A DNA stretch of 64,000 nucleotides from Lentinus brumalis (taxonomy: Eukaryota; Basidiomycota; Agaricomycetes; Polyporales; Polyporaceae), in the NCBI GenBank assembly GCA_001792895.1, contig MARA01000048.1, forward strand, positions 186,001 through 250,000. The letters run 5' to 3'. The notes under the pieces were generated by a model. That model did not search any database, was not told the DNA's origin, and saw only the letters and a list, made by a program, of their open reading frames with translations. The position numbers and the translations under genes are program-made. Shown here one piece after another: positions 43,587 to 52,903 of this stretch; position 1 is the first letter of the stretch, and each line of letters starts with the position of its first letter.

Positions 43587-44800
43587 ATGAGCCAGGGCAC
43601 CGCGGAGTCGACGAAACGCATGACAATTATCACGGGAGCTGTGGAGAGTATTGGGCGGGGAATTGCTCTCAAGCTCGCGAAGGACAGTTTGCCCCTCGGC
43701 TTGTTCGACCTGCCCAGGGCGGAGGCGCAGTTGCAGGAGCTCGAGGAGACATTCAAGAAGGAGTATGGGACCAAGGTGACGACTGTATGGGGACGTCTCG
43801 AAGGAGGACGACGTGAAGAGACTGGTGGAGACGGTCGTGCAGGATCATGAGAATCTGTATGCGGTAGGGTCCCCGTTTGATCTTGCCCATGAGGATACGT
43901 TCGCTGACGTCGGTTCCTGGTGACTCTGCAGATGATCGCGAATGTGGGAAGCGCGATCAACCGCGTCCTACATGAGAGTACGACATCTGGGCTCTCTGCG
44001 GTTGGTGATGCTGACAGGATCCTCCAGCCGACCGAGGACCTCGACAGGCTTCTAAACATCAACGTCAAGGGGATGTTCTTCTCGTACAAGTATGCCGCCA
44101 TCCAGCTCATCAAGCAAGGCACTGGAGGGCGTATCCTCGGCGCCGCATCCGCCGCGAGCAAGACAGGCAAGCCTCGCACATTGCTGGCCTGCTTCGAGCA
44201 AGTGCTGACTTGCTGCGATCGGTTGACAGGCATAGCGCTTCACTCGGTGTATTGTGCGACGAAGTTCGCTGTCCGCGGCCTCACGCAGTCTGCCGCGATG
44301 GACTACGGTAAGTACAGCATTCCGGTGAACGCGTACGATCCCGGAGCGGTCGAAACGCCCCTCCGTACGTGCAGTGACGCTCGGGTTCGTGCCACTCCTT
44401 GCTCATGCCACGCGCATTCGCAGTCCATGAACTGGACGAGTACCATTCGAAGCAGAACGGCCAGCCTCGGGGCACGTGGATCAACGCGGTGAGTGCGCAT
44501 GCGCGACTCGCAGAGCGATCTGGCTGATACCACTGTGGCGTGGTCGTACATAGTTCACAAACGTGCTCGGCCGGAACGAGCAGCCGGAGGACGTCGCGAA
44601 GCTGGTGGCGTTCCTTGTGTCGGACGATGCGGCGTTCATTACGGGTGAGTGGTCTCGCGAGATAGCTGTGGCGACCGTGCTCATAGAACTCGGAACGCCG
44701 CTAAAGGGCAACTGGTAAGACCACAGATGTTTTCTGAGGGTGCGATTTTGACTAACAAGCATCACAGTATTTGGTGGACGGCGGGGCTTACTTCGACTGA
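43587..44800 (+). pseudogene. Short-chain dehydrogenase, decayed tandem copy
   Basis: It is colinear with the intact copy upstream. Exon 1 keeps MSQGTAESTKRMTIITG, but the glycine motif reads TGAVESIG (G to S). At about 43787 two nucleotides are missing relative to copy 1 (ACTGTATGGGG against ACTGTGTGTGGGG). This shifts the frame so the protein ends after GGRREETGGDGRAGS. Downstream exons survive: IANVG (NAG lost its Ala), [56 protein letters not shown] and YLVDGGAYFD with its stop at 44800. The GC-AG intron is conserved (44167-44229). The damage to the cofactor site plus the frameshift argue for a pseudogene rather than a sequencing error. Confidence 0.8.
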
Positions 44801-45919
44801 TGCGACCTGTTTCTTGTATAGCGTCGTTGCGCGTGAAGTCACTTATCCATTGTTATATGACTAGGCAGCAATGCATCGTGCTGACCGCTCGACGCACCGG
44901 GGAAGCTATTGCCTGCTCCTGCACCTTGGAACACTGGTGATCGGCCTGATTGCTCGCTGTGCGGCTGACGTGGACGAAGCTGAGCGCCGCCTTTCACCTC
45001 AGTAGTCATGCCACAGTTCACGAGCCGAGACCTATTGACTGCCAGCGATCATATGGACCGCCGCGAGGCACGTGGAGCTACTCAGTAAGTAATCCTGGAC
45101 CTCGAGATTGGCTTGGAATCTCACACTCGTGCAGTGTTGCAGATCGCCAGCCTCCTGTACGCATAACAGGAGGCCCTCAGCGAGTCAGTATGGTGTAGAG
45201 ACTCCGAGTCGCTGGCGTATCATGCGGGCCGTTGGTACTCAAATGCAATAAAGACCGCGAAGGTCCAGAACGGTGCGCATCATGCTGTCCCTCGTAGATG
45301 TTTGCGCTGTTGAACAGTCTACAGAACTCGTTAGAACAACCGAGACGACGCGAAGACGGTTGTGACGAGGGGCAACATGCGGCTGCGAGTGCCACAGGCC
45401 TAATTGTTCGCCGGCGCTGCAGTACGACGAGCCGCAAGCTCCGTTCTGCAACCGGGAAGATTGCCGAGGGAGCTATGCCCTGACGTTTCACACCCACCAT
45501 TACTTGATACTTGATAGGGATGATCTCACTAGTATGATGGTTCACTCTACCATCATTCTACAGTGCGTGAGTATATAGTGTCTGCCCTCATCCAGACTGA
45601 TCAGGATGCCCGGTAGACACCATGCGGGACCCGGCGGGCACTAACGAGATTTCCTGTTTCTTGCTAGAGCGGCGGCGAATCATTCGATACGACACCAGCT
45701 TGTTCGACCGGCACTTCCGGCGCTGTTGATGAGGTACGTTCTGACATGTCGACGTCGTGGGGGCGCGTGCTTGCTTTCATCATTCCCGGATACAATCTGA
45801 GCATCTGGAGATCTCAGCATCTGTTGACCTGAGTCTCGATGTGCGGCGGCGAGTACAGATTCGAGGTCGCCGCGAGGCGCTGTTGCCCCAGATACTCACG
45901 ATATCGGGATGTCATACAA
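44801..45919. other. Intergenic
   Basis: Holds the possible SDR remnant and, at 45531-45558, CACTAGTATGATGG...CCATCAT. This is a 7-bp stem-loop next to CTAG that has the form of a Helitron 3' end on the minus strand. Nothing else is recognised. Confidence 0.4.
45028..45095 (+). pseudogene. Possible third SDR remnant
   Basis: TATTGACTGCCA...GATCAT resembles the intact copy near 42898, followed by a frame reading YGPPRGTWSYSV and then GTAAGT. The intact copy has [11 protein letters not shown] before GTGAGT. Too short to be certain. Confidence 0.35.
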
Positions 45920-45925
45920 TATATA
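45920..45925 (+). promoter_or_regulatory. TATA box of paralog A
   Basis: TATATA 68-73 nt before the ATG at 45993. Confidence 0.5.
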
Positions 45926-45992
45926 GCATGCACCCCAGCGGTAACCTTCCCCAGCACCTCATCCTCGGACCGCTACAGTGTCTACGCCAGTC

Positions 45993-47783
45993 ATGCCATC
46001 TCCTGCCACGCCAAACGAGGAATCGCCCTTCTGGTTCAACATCTGGGATAAAATCCCATTGGTCCCGCGCAACGACGTCTACTCCTTGCAGGATAGGCAC
46101 CAGGGCCCCCTGGATATTACACCGCGGGTGAGCTGGAAGATGTTGGCGGTATCCAAATCCGGAGAGTGGTCCGTAGTCCACTGGCAAGGTTACGTCGTGC
46201 GCTGCGATGCTCGGGGCGTCCCAGTACAGGAAGCTCTGATTCGGGAGAAATTTGAAAACCGGGCACTCATGATGGAGAAATTCGCCAAAGCCCATCCTTA
46301 TATCGCAGTGTCATACCCAGCGAAGAAGAGCTCGGATGCGGTCGCTCTAACACGTATGACGTTGGCTGCCATACATCAAGCCATGCAGGTCGTTTCGTCG
46401 GAAACCCATATACAAATACTATACGTATGGATGGAGCACCCCTTCTGCCTTGACAAGACGAACGAAACCTTGCACCGTAGTGAAGGGCTCGTAGACCTTA
46501 TCTTCCGAAATACGATTGCCACCCTTATCCTTCCTGGCGGTCTCACCAATCTTGTCAGTCTCGAGGAGGAGACACAGTACATCGACCGCCACAGAGTACT
46601 CGTAGAGGTCCTCTTGTGTCGGAGCCGCGTCTTCGTTCTCCACAAGTGGCCAATTGGTTCCGGTCAATGGAAGCAGATTCTCCCCGAAGGAGTCGCTCGT
46701 GCATGGACTGTGCATTCCCGTGAAGCTGTCGTCGAAGAAGTGTCACAAAAGGTGGACGAAGTGCGGCACACTTTTATCAAGATGGCCGTCGCTATCACAC
46801 CCCTTGAACCGCTTCTTCTCCTCACTTTCCGCCATGGGGCGGTCTTCGGAAGGTTCCTACCGCATCGCGATCCTCCCAAATCCGCCAAGAAGCCCGTAGT
46901 AGTGCAGCGACTCCGAGTGGGGCTCTTTGGGCCGGTCGCTCACGTGCCTAATCCCGGAGCCCAGTCGCTGTTGCATCCTGCTACGCCCCACCGAGTCGTC
47001 CCGCATCCCGTGTTATATCCCTTGGCACAAGCAATAATCTTCCCAGGGAGTTCGAGGGCTCGGTACCAAGCTATCTGGCGAAGCGTATATACCGCCGCCA
47101 CAGCTGCAATGCCGACCATATATCAACTTGCTATCATGTTCGACGTAATCTTGCCTCCCAAAATTGACGAGGAACAGGAGTCGTTTATTAGGTTCGTGAT
47201 ATTCCTGGAGCATCTGCAACAGTCGAAACACGGGGAGGAGCTCGGGCCCTTCTGGCTTGGGATAAGTAGCTGCCCGACCTGCTGGCCCGAATTGCCCATA
47301 TTGCCAGCGATACCTTACACGTATTGTCACCAAATCGGGAAGGTCGAAACTGGGGAAAAGGAGAAGGAGGAGAACATGGAGAAAGAGGGGAAGCAGGGAA
47401 CTGAGACCGAGGAAGACAGAAAGGAGATCGCGGAGAACAAGGAGGACGATGAAGACGCGTACGATCAGGGCGAGAGCGGGGAGCGCGCAGATGACGAGGA
47501 GAGCGGGGAGAGTAAGGCTGGCAAAGAGGGCCTAGAGGGCTTGAGGGGCTTGGAGAGCCTAGAGGGCTTGGATGACAAGGAAGACGAGGAGGAAGAAGAG
47601 GACGAGCAAGTCGAGGAGGACGATGCCAATCGAAGTCAAATCGAAGGCTCGGATCAAGAGGGTGGCAGGAGTAGAATTCACTACCGGGGGTCCCGAAAGT
47701 GCAGTAAGCAATTTCCGCGGACCCCCCTCCCCCCTCCCCCGTGGGAAACTACCAAATATGGTATGTTTTCCGTGAATGGCTGA
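45993..47783 (+). CDS. HET-like family paralog A, N-terminal part (596 aa ORF)
   Basis: A single long exon starts MPSPATPNEESPFWF; paralog B starts MPPSPSTRTPQR at 52904. Shared features in order are MLAVSKSGEWSVVHWQGY, YIAVSYPAK (about residue 102), ILYVWMEHPFCLDK (about 144), IFRNTIATLILPGG and RHRVLVEVLLCRSRVF. The shared C-terminal block is SFIRFVIFLEHL and GPFWLGISS. The pattern [YF]-x-A-[VL]-S-Y followed ~40 residues later by Y-[VL]-W-x-x-x-x-x-C is reminiscent of the HET domain of heterokaryon incompatibility proteins, but lacks the full WIDxxCINQ signature. Residues about 455-560 are a Glu/Lys/Asp-rich tract with EGLEGLRGLESLEGLDD, absent from B. The frame then ends; the matching C-terminal module resumes at 48223. 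A GTATGT donor at 47761 and a TTTTCAG at 47806-47812 exist, but I could not splice the two parts in frame. Confidence 0.7.
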   Translation: MPSPATPNEESPFWFNIWDKIPLVPRNDVYSLQDRHQGPLDITPRVSWKMLAVSKSGEWSVVHWQGYVVRCDARGVPVQEALIREKFENRALMMEKFAKAHPYIAVSYPAKKSSDAVALTRMTLAAIHQAMQVVSSETHIQILYVWMEHPFCLDKTNETLHRSEGLVDLIFRNTIATLILPGGLTNLVSLEEETQYIDRHRVLVEVLLCRSRVFVLHKWPIGSGQWKQILPEGVARAWTVHSREAVVEEVSQKVDEVRHTFIKMAVAITPLEPLLLLTFRHGAVFGRFLPHRDPPKSAKKPVVVQRLRVGLFGPVAHVPNPGAQSLLHPATPHRVVPHPVLYPLAQAIIFPGSSRARYQAIWRSVYTAATAAMPTIYQLAIMFDVILPPKIDEEQESFIRFVIFLEHLQQSKHGEELGPFWLGISSCPTCWPELPILPAIPYTYCHQIGKVETGEKEKEENMEKEGKQGTETEEDRKEIAENKEDDEDAYDQGESGERADDEESGESKAGKEGLEGLRGLESLEGLDDKEDEEEEEDEQVEEDDANRSQIEGSDQEGGRSRIHYRGSRKCSKQFPRTPLPPPPWETTKYGMFSVNG

Positions 47784-48222
47784 GACATATTTCCCTAGTA
47801 CGGTTTTCAGAATGTTTTACACCTGAAGCAACTGTGTAGGTGCGTTTGCGATACCTTAGGCAGCAGATTCAACAAGCATGATCGCATGCTTTGTGTCTGC
47901 TTGGGACCCCCCTCCCATTGAGCGTCTAAATCCCAATGCGGCAATTAGACGCCGTGACATTGCTTCCCGGTGTCGCTGACTCCTTGAAAGCCTGAAATCT
48001 CCTTGATTGCGCTCAATTGGCCTTCGAATACATCTATGTATCGCTTCAAACATGTCCTGGACTCTCCAAAACCCCGAAAGGGTATGCACCGGATGACCGT
48101 CCAAAAGTGCATTAAGACCCTCGAGACCCCCTCCCCCCGGGTACCCCGGTCTCGGCATCTCCCGGTGCCACCCTCTTGGCTCGGATTCGGATGAGCCTCC
48201 CCCCAGTCACTTCCCCGTGCCC
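47784..48222. other. Interruption between the two parts of paralog A
   Basis: C-rich DNA (runs of C at 47907-47912, 48128-48138 and 48199-48204). A 100-codon minus frame (48158-47856) is open but unrecognised. The interval is absent from paralog B. Confidence 0.4.
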
Positions 48223-48825
48223 ATGACCCGGTGGCTGTACCACGACCAGGATCTCAAGACAGCTTTCGAGAGGTCATATAATAATTTCAGCCCTATGGTG
48301 CGCCTGGACCTCATACTCTCCAAGGCGCACGGAAGGCCGATCCTGCCCGCGGGGGACTCGGTGTCAGGCGATGCGTGCATCCCAGCCCAGTTGGACAGCA
48401 TCTCTCTCAGCGCGCCGTATCGTCGGTGGACCCTCGTGAAGGACCCGGACGTGAAGTCCGGGGACAGTAGGATCCCAGATCTGCACTGGTTAGTGTATGT
48501 CGGAGAGTTCACCGATGACCCAATGTATGGGTTCGAGCGCCTCGGTGCTGAAGAAAACCGGTACCTGCTGGTGCCTGGACAGCGACCGGTCCTGGAGAAG
48601 CGCCATGCACGGGCCATGATTCTGAAGGACTGCGGCACTGAGCTGCGCAACGGGAAGTTTGTTGTGCGTCCTACCAAGTTCGTATCGTGGGCACTGGTGG
48701 AGACTTCAAAAACTTTCGCATGGGCAGAGTTGATGAAGACAATAGATGTCCCCATAATCGTACGCATGGAGTCGGAGATAGACAGGAAATTATGGGAGAG
48801 GGACCGTACTAAACAGAATAGTTGA
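48223..48825 (+). CDS. HET-like family paralog A, C-terminal module (200 aa ORF)
   Basis: The frame opens after a TGA near 48094, and the first ATG is 48223 (MTRWLYHDQDLKTAFERSY). It aligns colinearly with the C-terminal third of paralog B. RWLYHDQDLKTAFE matches SWLQRNDEEIKVSFE; YRRWTLVKDPD matches DQWRFTLDPS; LHWLVYVGEF matches VYWIVYVGDL; RPTKFVSWALVE matches RVLVRSWSLLE. It is therefore the missing end of the 45993 ORF, separated by about 440 nt of C-rich sequence. Either an unrecognised intron joins them or the gene is broken by an insertion or frameshift. No membrane segment or signal. Confidence 0.65.
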   Translation: MTRWLYHDQDLKTAFERSYNNFSPMVRLDLILSKAHGRPILPAGDSVSGDACIPAQLDSISLSAPYRRWTLVKDPDVKSGDSRIPDLHWLVYVGEFTDDPMYGFERLGAEENRYLLVPGQRPVLEKRHARAMILKDCGTELRNGKFVVRPTKFVSWALVETSKTFAWAELMKTIDVPIIVRMESEIDRKLWERDRTKQNS

Positions 48826-49083
48826 TCACTAGTCGCAATGATAGACGTTAACACTAAACAAAGGATGAAGTAACAATGCACTGTGTTTGAACTCACCTTG
48901 TTCGGCGGGACCGTGTCTGAGAATATCATGCACTGTATGCGATGCCTGTAACGCCGTAGACACAAGACGAAGTCCCCATCCCGAGTCTTGTCATGCTCCG
49001 CGAACAAGCCAAGGGTGATAGCAAAGCGATATAAGTATTCAGACGCACGAACAACGTCCACTGGCTCGGCGCACCAACCTCCG

Positions 49084-49415
49084 GCAAATTCGCGCCCAAA
49101 TTGTCCGGAAGCGCAAGCGTCGGGTCCGTCTGGCTCTTCAGCCGCCGCCGCCCCCAAACAGCACCGGCCCGTTCACCTCCCTAAACTGCGCGATGGGCTT
49201 CTCGACCTCCGGGCGGAAGTGGCGCAGATGGGCCACGCCGCGGAGTCGCCCAGCGCGCAGATCGTGCGCCCCTCGATATGCTTCGTGAGCTCCAGCAGCA
49301 TGTCGATCTCGCGCTTGTGGCCCCGGCCCTCGACAAAGCGGTCCATCATGTTCATCATGTATGTCGTGCCCTCGCGGCAGGGCGTACACTGGTCGCAGGA
49401 CTTGTGCTTGTAGAA
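49084..49415 (-). pseudogene. NDUFV1 (complex I 51-kDa subunit) last-exon pseudogene
   Basis: Begins at an intron-like acceptor CTGCAG|TTCTACAAG, then reads [52 protein letters not shown] and AAWPI. The 4Fe-4S ligand pattern CxxCxxC and the later Cys are kept. After WPI about 10 nt are missing relative to the conserved WPIQGLxRHF and the frame shifts to [22 protein letters not shown] second shift in a GGC run after VLFGGG leads to KSQTDPTLALPDNLGANL. Only this C-terminal piece is present; the rest of the gene (FMN and NADH domains) is absent. The intron 3' end is retained, so it was copied as DNA, not by retroposition. Confidence 0.85.
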
Positions 49416-50547
49416 CTGCAGCGCAGGGGAAGTCAGATGGGGAGGAGGAAAGAGAACCATCGGTGCGTCATCGACATGCGACCTGAGGTCGCCCGGCAGC
49501 AAGAAGGAGAAAGCGATGCACGTCGCGGTCCGGGACGATCCACACGGCATCAGAGCCTTTGTGTCACATCTTGATTCTGTTTGACTGAGCTCGACCGACG
49601 GTCAGGATGCATGTCAATCACGAAGGATAATGATATGACGTGCCGTGCACCTGGCCACTCAACGTGAGTACATAGTAAGGACCAACTTGACCTGTAGTGG
49701 GGAGGGGCAACGCTGGGGGCCATTCTCGAGGCGCGCATGCGTGGGAGGGCTAGGTTAAGCGAGTGATACGCGGCACCTCGTCCAAATCGAGGGCTCGCGT
49801 AGATCGAATCCGCCTTGCCGGTGGCTGAAAGGTGGTCGGACATTGCTGAGGCCCTCCCTCTCTTCCACGTCGCCCGTTTGCTCTTATATCTCACAGATAG
49901 TGTTCATTGGTCCTACATATTTGGTTGTCCAAGCCGTTTAGTAGCACCATGGGTTTTGATCATTCCATGCGCCCAAAGATGACGATCTGTAGCACTCGTT
50001 ATGGTCTGCTTCGACTTTTAGCCTTGGAGAGAATGTTCACTTACAAGCAGTGAATGTATATACCAACTTTTAAAGGATTCCTTCGAGCGGATGTTGAGTT
50101 ATGCGTGCGTTGGTGTCGAGGGTCACTGAGAAGGCGCTTCGGCTTCTCGCATTGGCGCCCTGAATACTTGGAGTCCAGAACTTGCTCGCATCGCAGGACT
50201 ATGGCTCGCTCTACCCTACAAACAGCGCAACTGTACAAGAACTTATTAAAGATACACAGGAAGCCCATTACACCCCCATCAGGCGCGGCGCATCGTCCAC
50301 ACACGAGCAAAAACAAGGAGAACTCCCAGCCCATCCCCCATGCTCGTACCCGGTCATCCCGATCTCCTGTGACGTGTAAAAGACATCCTGAAGCTGCAGA
50401 AGAAGTGGTTCAGCCTACAAGAATACGCATTACGGGTCACGCGCCTGTAGCCACCTCAAAAACGCGCTCCGAGGGCGGTCAACTCGCCGAGAACTTGTAG
50501 TAGAAGTGAGAGTCGAGGATGTTGATAGCAGCGGGCCCATATCGTAA
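49416..50547. other. Intergenic
   Basis: No coding chain recognised. The first ~60 nt may be intron sequence carried with the NDUFV1 fragment. Confidence 0.45.
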
Positions 50548-50549
50548 TA

Positions 50550-50734
50550 CAGTCGAGTCTCCGATAACGAATACTCTCGGGAGACACCCGAAGTCGATTC
50601 GTTATGGGGGATATTCGTTACCGGAGGCTGGTTTGGCGTGGAAGCGCCCATTTGGGAGCGGGTTTTGCATGGCCAACTCGATTCATTATCGGAAATATTC
50701 GCTACCGGGTGTTTCGTTATCGGAGACTCGACTG
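50550..50734. mobile_element. 185-bp MITE, pogo/Fot1-type termini, TA target duplication
   Basis: Left end CAGTCGAGTCTCCGATAACG (50550 on) and its exact reverse complement at the right end (to 50734) form 22-bp perfect TIRs, continuing to 28 bp if the symmetrical flank is counted. TA lies directly outside both ends (50548-50549 and 50735-50736). CAGT termini with TA duplication are typical of Tc1-mariner pogo/Fot1 elements. The inside holds two diverged copies of CTCGATTC[GA]TTAT...ATATTCG[TC]TACCGG. There is no coding capacity, so it depends on a transposase elsewhere. Confidence 0.9.
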
Positions 50735-50739
50735 TATTA

Positions 50740-52846
50740 CTACATCTGACGGGCCGGTAGAACGCTTCTGAGATTGAATAATGGCTGCCTAGTCCTTCGT
50801 GGTGTATTGTTCGTGACAGCGGCTTGCAGAGAGTACCTCAGGGTGACTCGAGGGTGTCCGACCACGAAGTGAAAGCGTGTAGAGCGCGTAGATGTGATCG
50901 GCGTACGAATCCGGCCGAGATTAACGCGGCTATCAATTACAGAGATTACATAAGCCGTACATTTCGCCAGGCGCAGTTGCCCCTCCCCACCTGTAGTAGG
51001 CAGCGGAGCAGTTCCCGGTGGCGCACTGGCAGGACACGGACGTCTGCCTCCGAGATTCTCGAGATTCGCAGTGCGATTCTTGACTGGTCGCCAGACACCG
51101 TGCGTAGCACTACTGGCTGAAACCCAGGTGGGTTACGCCACACGCGCTCCGGGAGGATTTGGGACTGGTCCAGGCTGAACAAGAATGCATGTGTCGTCAG
51201 TATCGCAATCGCGGATAGTGACGTTACGCAAACTCTCACCTGGTATGCTGCAGAACCTCAGACATACACCGAGTATTGTGTCCGCGTAGAGAGCCTCGAG
51301 CTGTATGGCGGCGTGACGACGCCCTGGCGGGACTAAGACGTCGCAGGAGTCCGAAACACATGGTGACGTCTCGTGCTGTGTCGCGAGCGTGAGCACCGCG
51401 CGCCCCGATCACCCGCGTCACGACCCGTCTGGATGGCCCAAGCGAGCCGACTCCGGTGGAGGTCGTGAAGCGTCCGCGCCCTGTGCGAACCGCGAACGCA
51501 AACGCAAACCCGGACGTCGGTGCCTGGCCACTCTCGCGTCTCCACGCACCGATCTTCCCGCGTGGATGTGCATAAAAAGGAGTCCTCCGCCGTCCCCACA
51601 CATACCGGGGCGCAGATATGGGCGGTCACGTTACGGGTCTAGGACGATTCAAAATCGAACCAGGCTGTAGCTGTAAGACTGCCGTCAGCATCGTGACAGT
51701 TATTGCCAGAGACATTGCAATTTGGCCATAGCTGCATACCAATCTTTCGCAAGCACGATCCTCCGCATCGTACGTGCTGGGAACCCGACTCGGAGTGGAG
51801 GGGAGGAGGCCGTCTGATCCTGTGCATACACAGCACTTCCTCTTGCTCTTCCGCGTCGGTCGTCGCGTATCGCGCCTTCGAACCGCACCGTATCGTGTCG
51901 TGTCTTCCGCCGGGCCCCGCAAAGACTAGAGTCCAGAAGAGAACTTACGCAAAAGTGGTGTCCGACGTCCTGGTCGCTTTCGACACAAAATTTGGGAGCG
52001 GCGCGACGAGGCGACCGACGAGTGTTTGATTCTGGATTTCGCTGACGGTCTTGGGCCTGACATTCCCAGAGATATTCTCTTCCGCGTGCGTCCGTTGGTC
52101 GTCGGGCCTCCGAAACGTTGGAGCAGTCGAGTCTCGTATAGAGTGATGAAGTCCAACTGTCCAAGTACAGGTCCTTCCGAGTCCCGACCCGTGTCCCGAT
52201 GCGCTGTGCTGCGCTCAACGTCTGATGACTAAGCACGCCTCGAGGCTACGAGCTCTCCTCCGATCCTCTCTCCTCGTCCTTCCCAGACGCCCGGTTCTCC
52301 CCGCTCCAACGCACTGGTATGTCGTGCGCCGGGATGCGCGGACGGTTTCTGCCACGTCGTGGATGCTGCCGACACCGGGCCGATTCTTCCTACACATCCG
52401 GAGCAAGGCGGTCTTCCGACCGGTGTCGTGTCCTAATCGGACGAGGAAGCGTGACAGTAAGTCGTCCATGACTCCATACTAGTCACCTCGGCAAGGAAGG
52501 AGGGCGCGTATTCGTGCGCGTAGCCCCGAATCGCGCCAGGACGTCGGACGTGGTGCATTTGGAGACAATGCAAAGCGCAGTCGAACAGAATTCACGTGCA
52601 CCTGCACACAGAGAAGAAGACCACACGCGGTTTTGCCGTTTCCGACTCGGGGAATCTGGAGACGGGATCCGCGCAGCGCGGCCAGAGATTGTATCCACGA
52701 CAATTCTTTCACTTGGTCAAATGATACGCGCAGCAAAGAGGACGTCTTTCAAGTTCCGTATACGCGTGGACGTACAAAGAAAAGCTTTGGCCTACGCATT
52801 TGCACAGCTCAGCCGCCACTCCGCCACACTCGCCAAATTGCGCTTG
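50740..52846. other. Repeat-rich DNA upstream of paralog B
   Basis: No convincing exon chain. It carries diverged members of the repeat family seen at 55-58.5 kb: CGATCTTCCCGCGT at about 51550, GTATGCTGCAGAACC at about 51243 (compare 55727), and CGCGCCAGGACGTCGGACG at 52532. Confidence 0.5.
52531..52625. repeat. Repeat-family member in front of paralog B
   Basis: TCGCGCCAGGACGTCGGACG then GTGGTGCATTT (52531-52560), followed by ATTCACGTGCACCTGCACAC and AGAGAAG. The copy near 58167 has the same order (GGCGCCAGGTCGTCGG, ATTCCACGTGCTCGTACAC, AGAGAAG). Confidence 0.65.
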
Positions 52847-52852
52847 TATAAA
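52847..52852 (+). promoter_or_regulatory. TATA box of paralog B
   Basis: TATAAA 52-57 nt before the ATG at 52904. It indicates that the open frame upstream of 52904 is promoter, not protein. Confidence 0.6.
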
Positions 52853-52903
52853 GCGCAGCTCCCTCGGTATGTTCAGTTCATATTACCCCTGGTCTCCGCA
52901 TCG

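Larger units (their letters stand above)
41525..44800 (+). repeat. Tandem duplication: SDR gene with promoter, two copies
   Basis: Copy 1 runs from about 41525 to 42967 and copy 2 from about 43370 to 44800. Homology starts upstream of the TATA box (shared GTTGTGACATC, AGTCCTTCTCT, CCCAAGGC, CATATAAAGGTGA) and covers all exons and introns, so this is a segmental rather than a retroposed duplication. Confidence 0.85.

Noticed and set aside
48207..49157. 316-codon minus-strand frame
   Set aside because: It runs through the antisense of paralog A's C-terminal module and one frame of the NDUFV1 fragment; no independent support.
52514..52903. N-terminal extension of paralog B to 768 aa
   Set aside because: A TATA box lies inside the extension at 52847 and paralog A starts at the position equivalent to 52904; the extension also contains a dispersed repeat.
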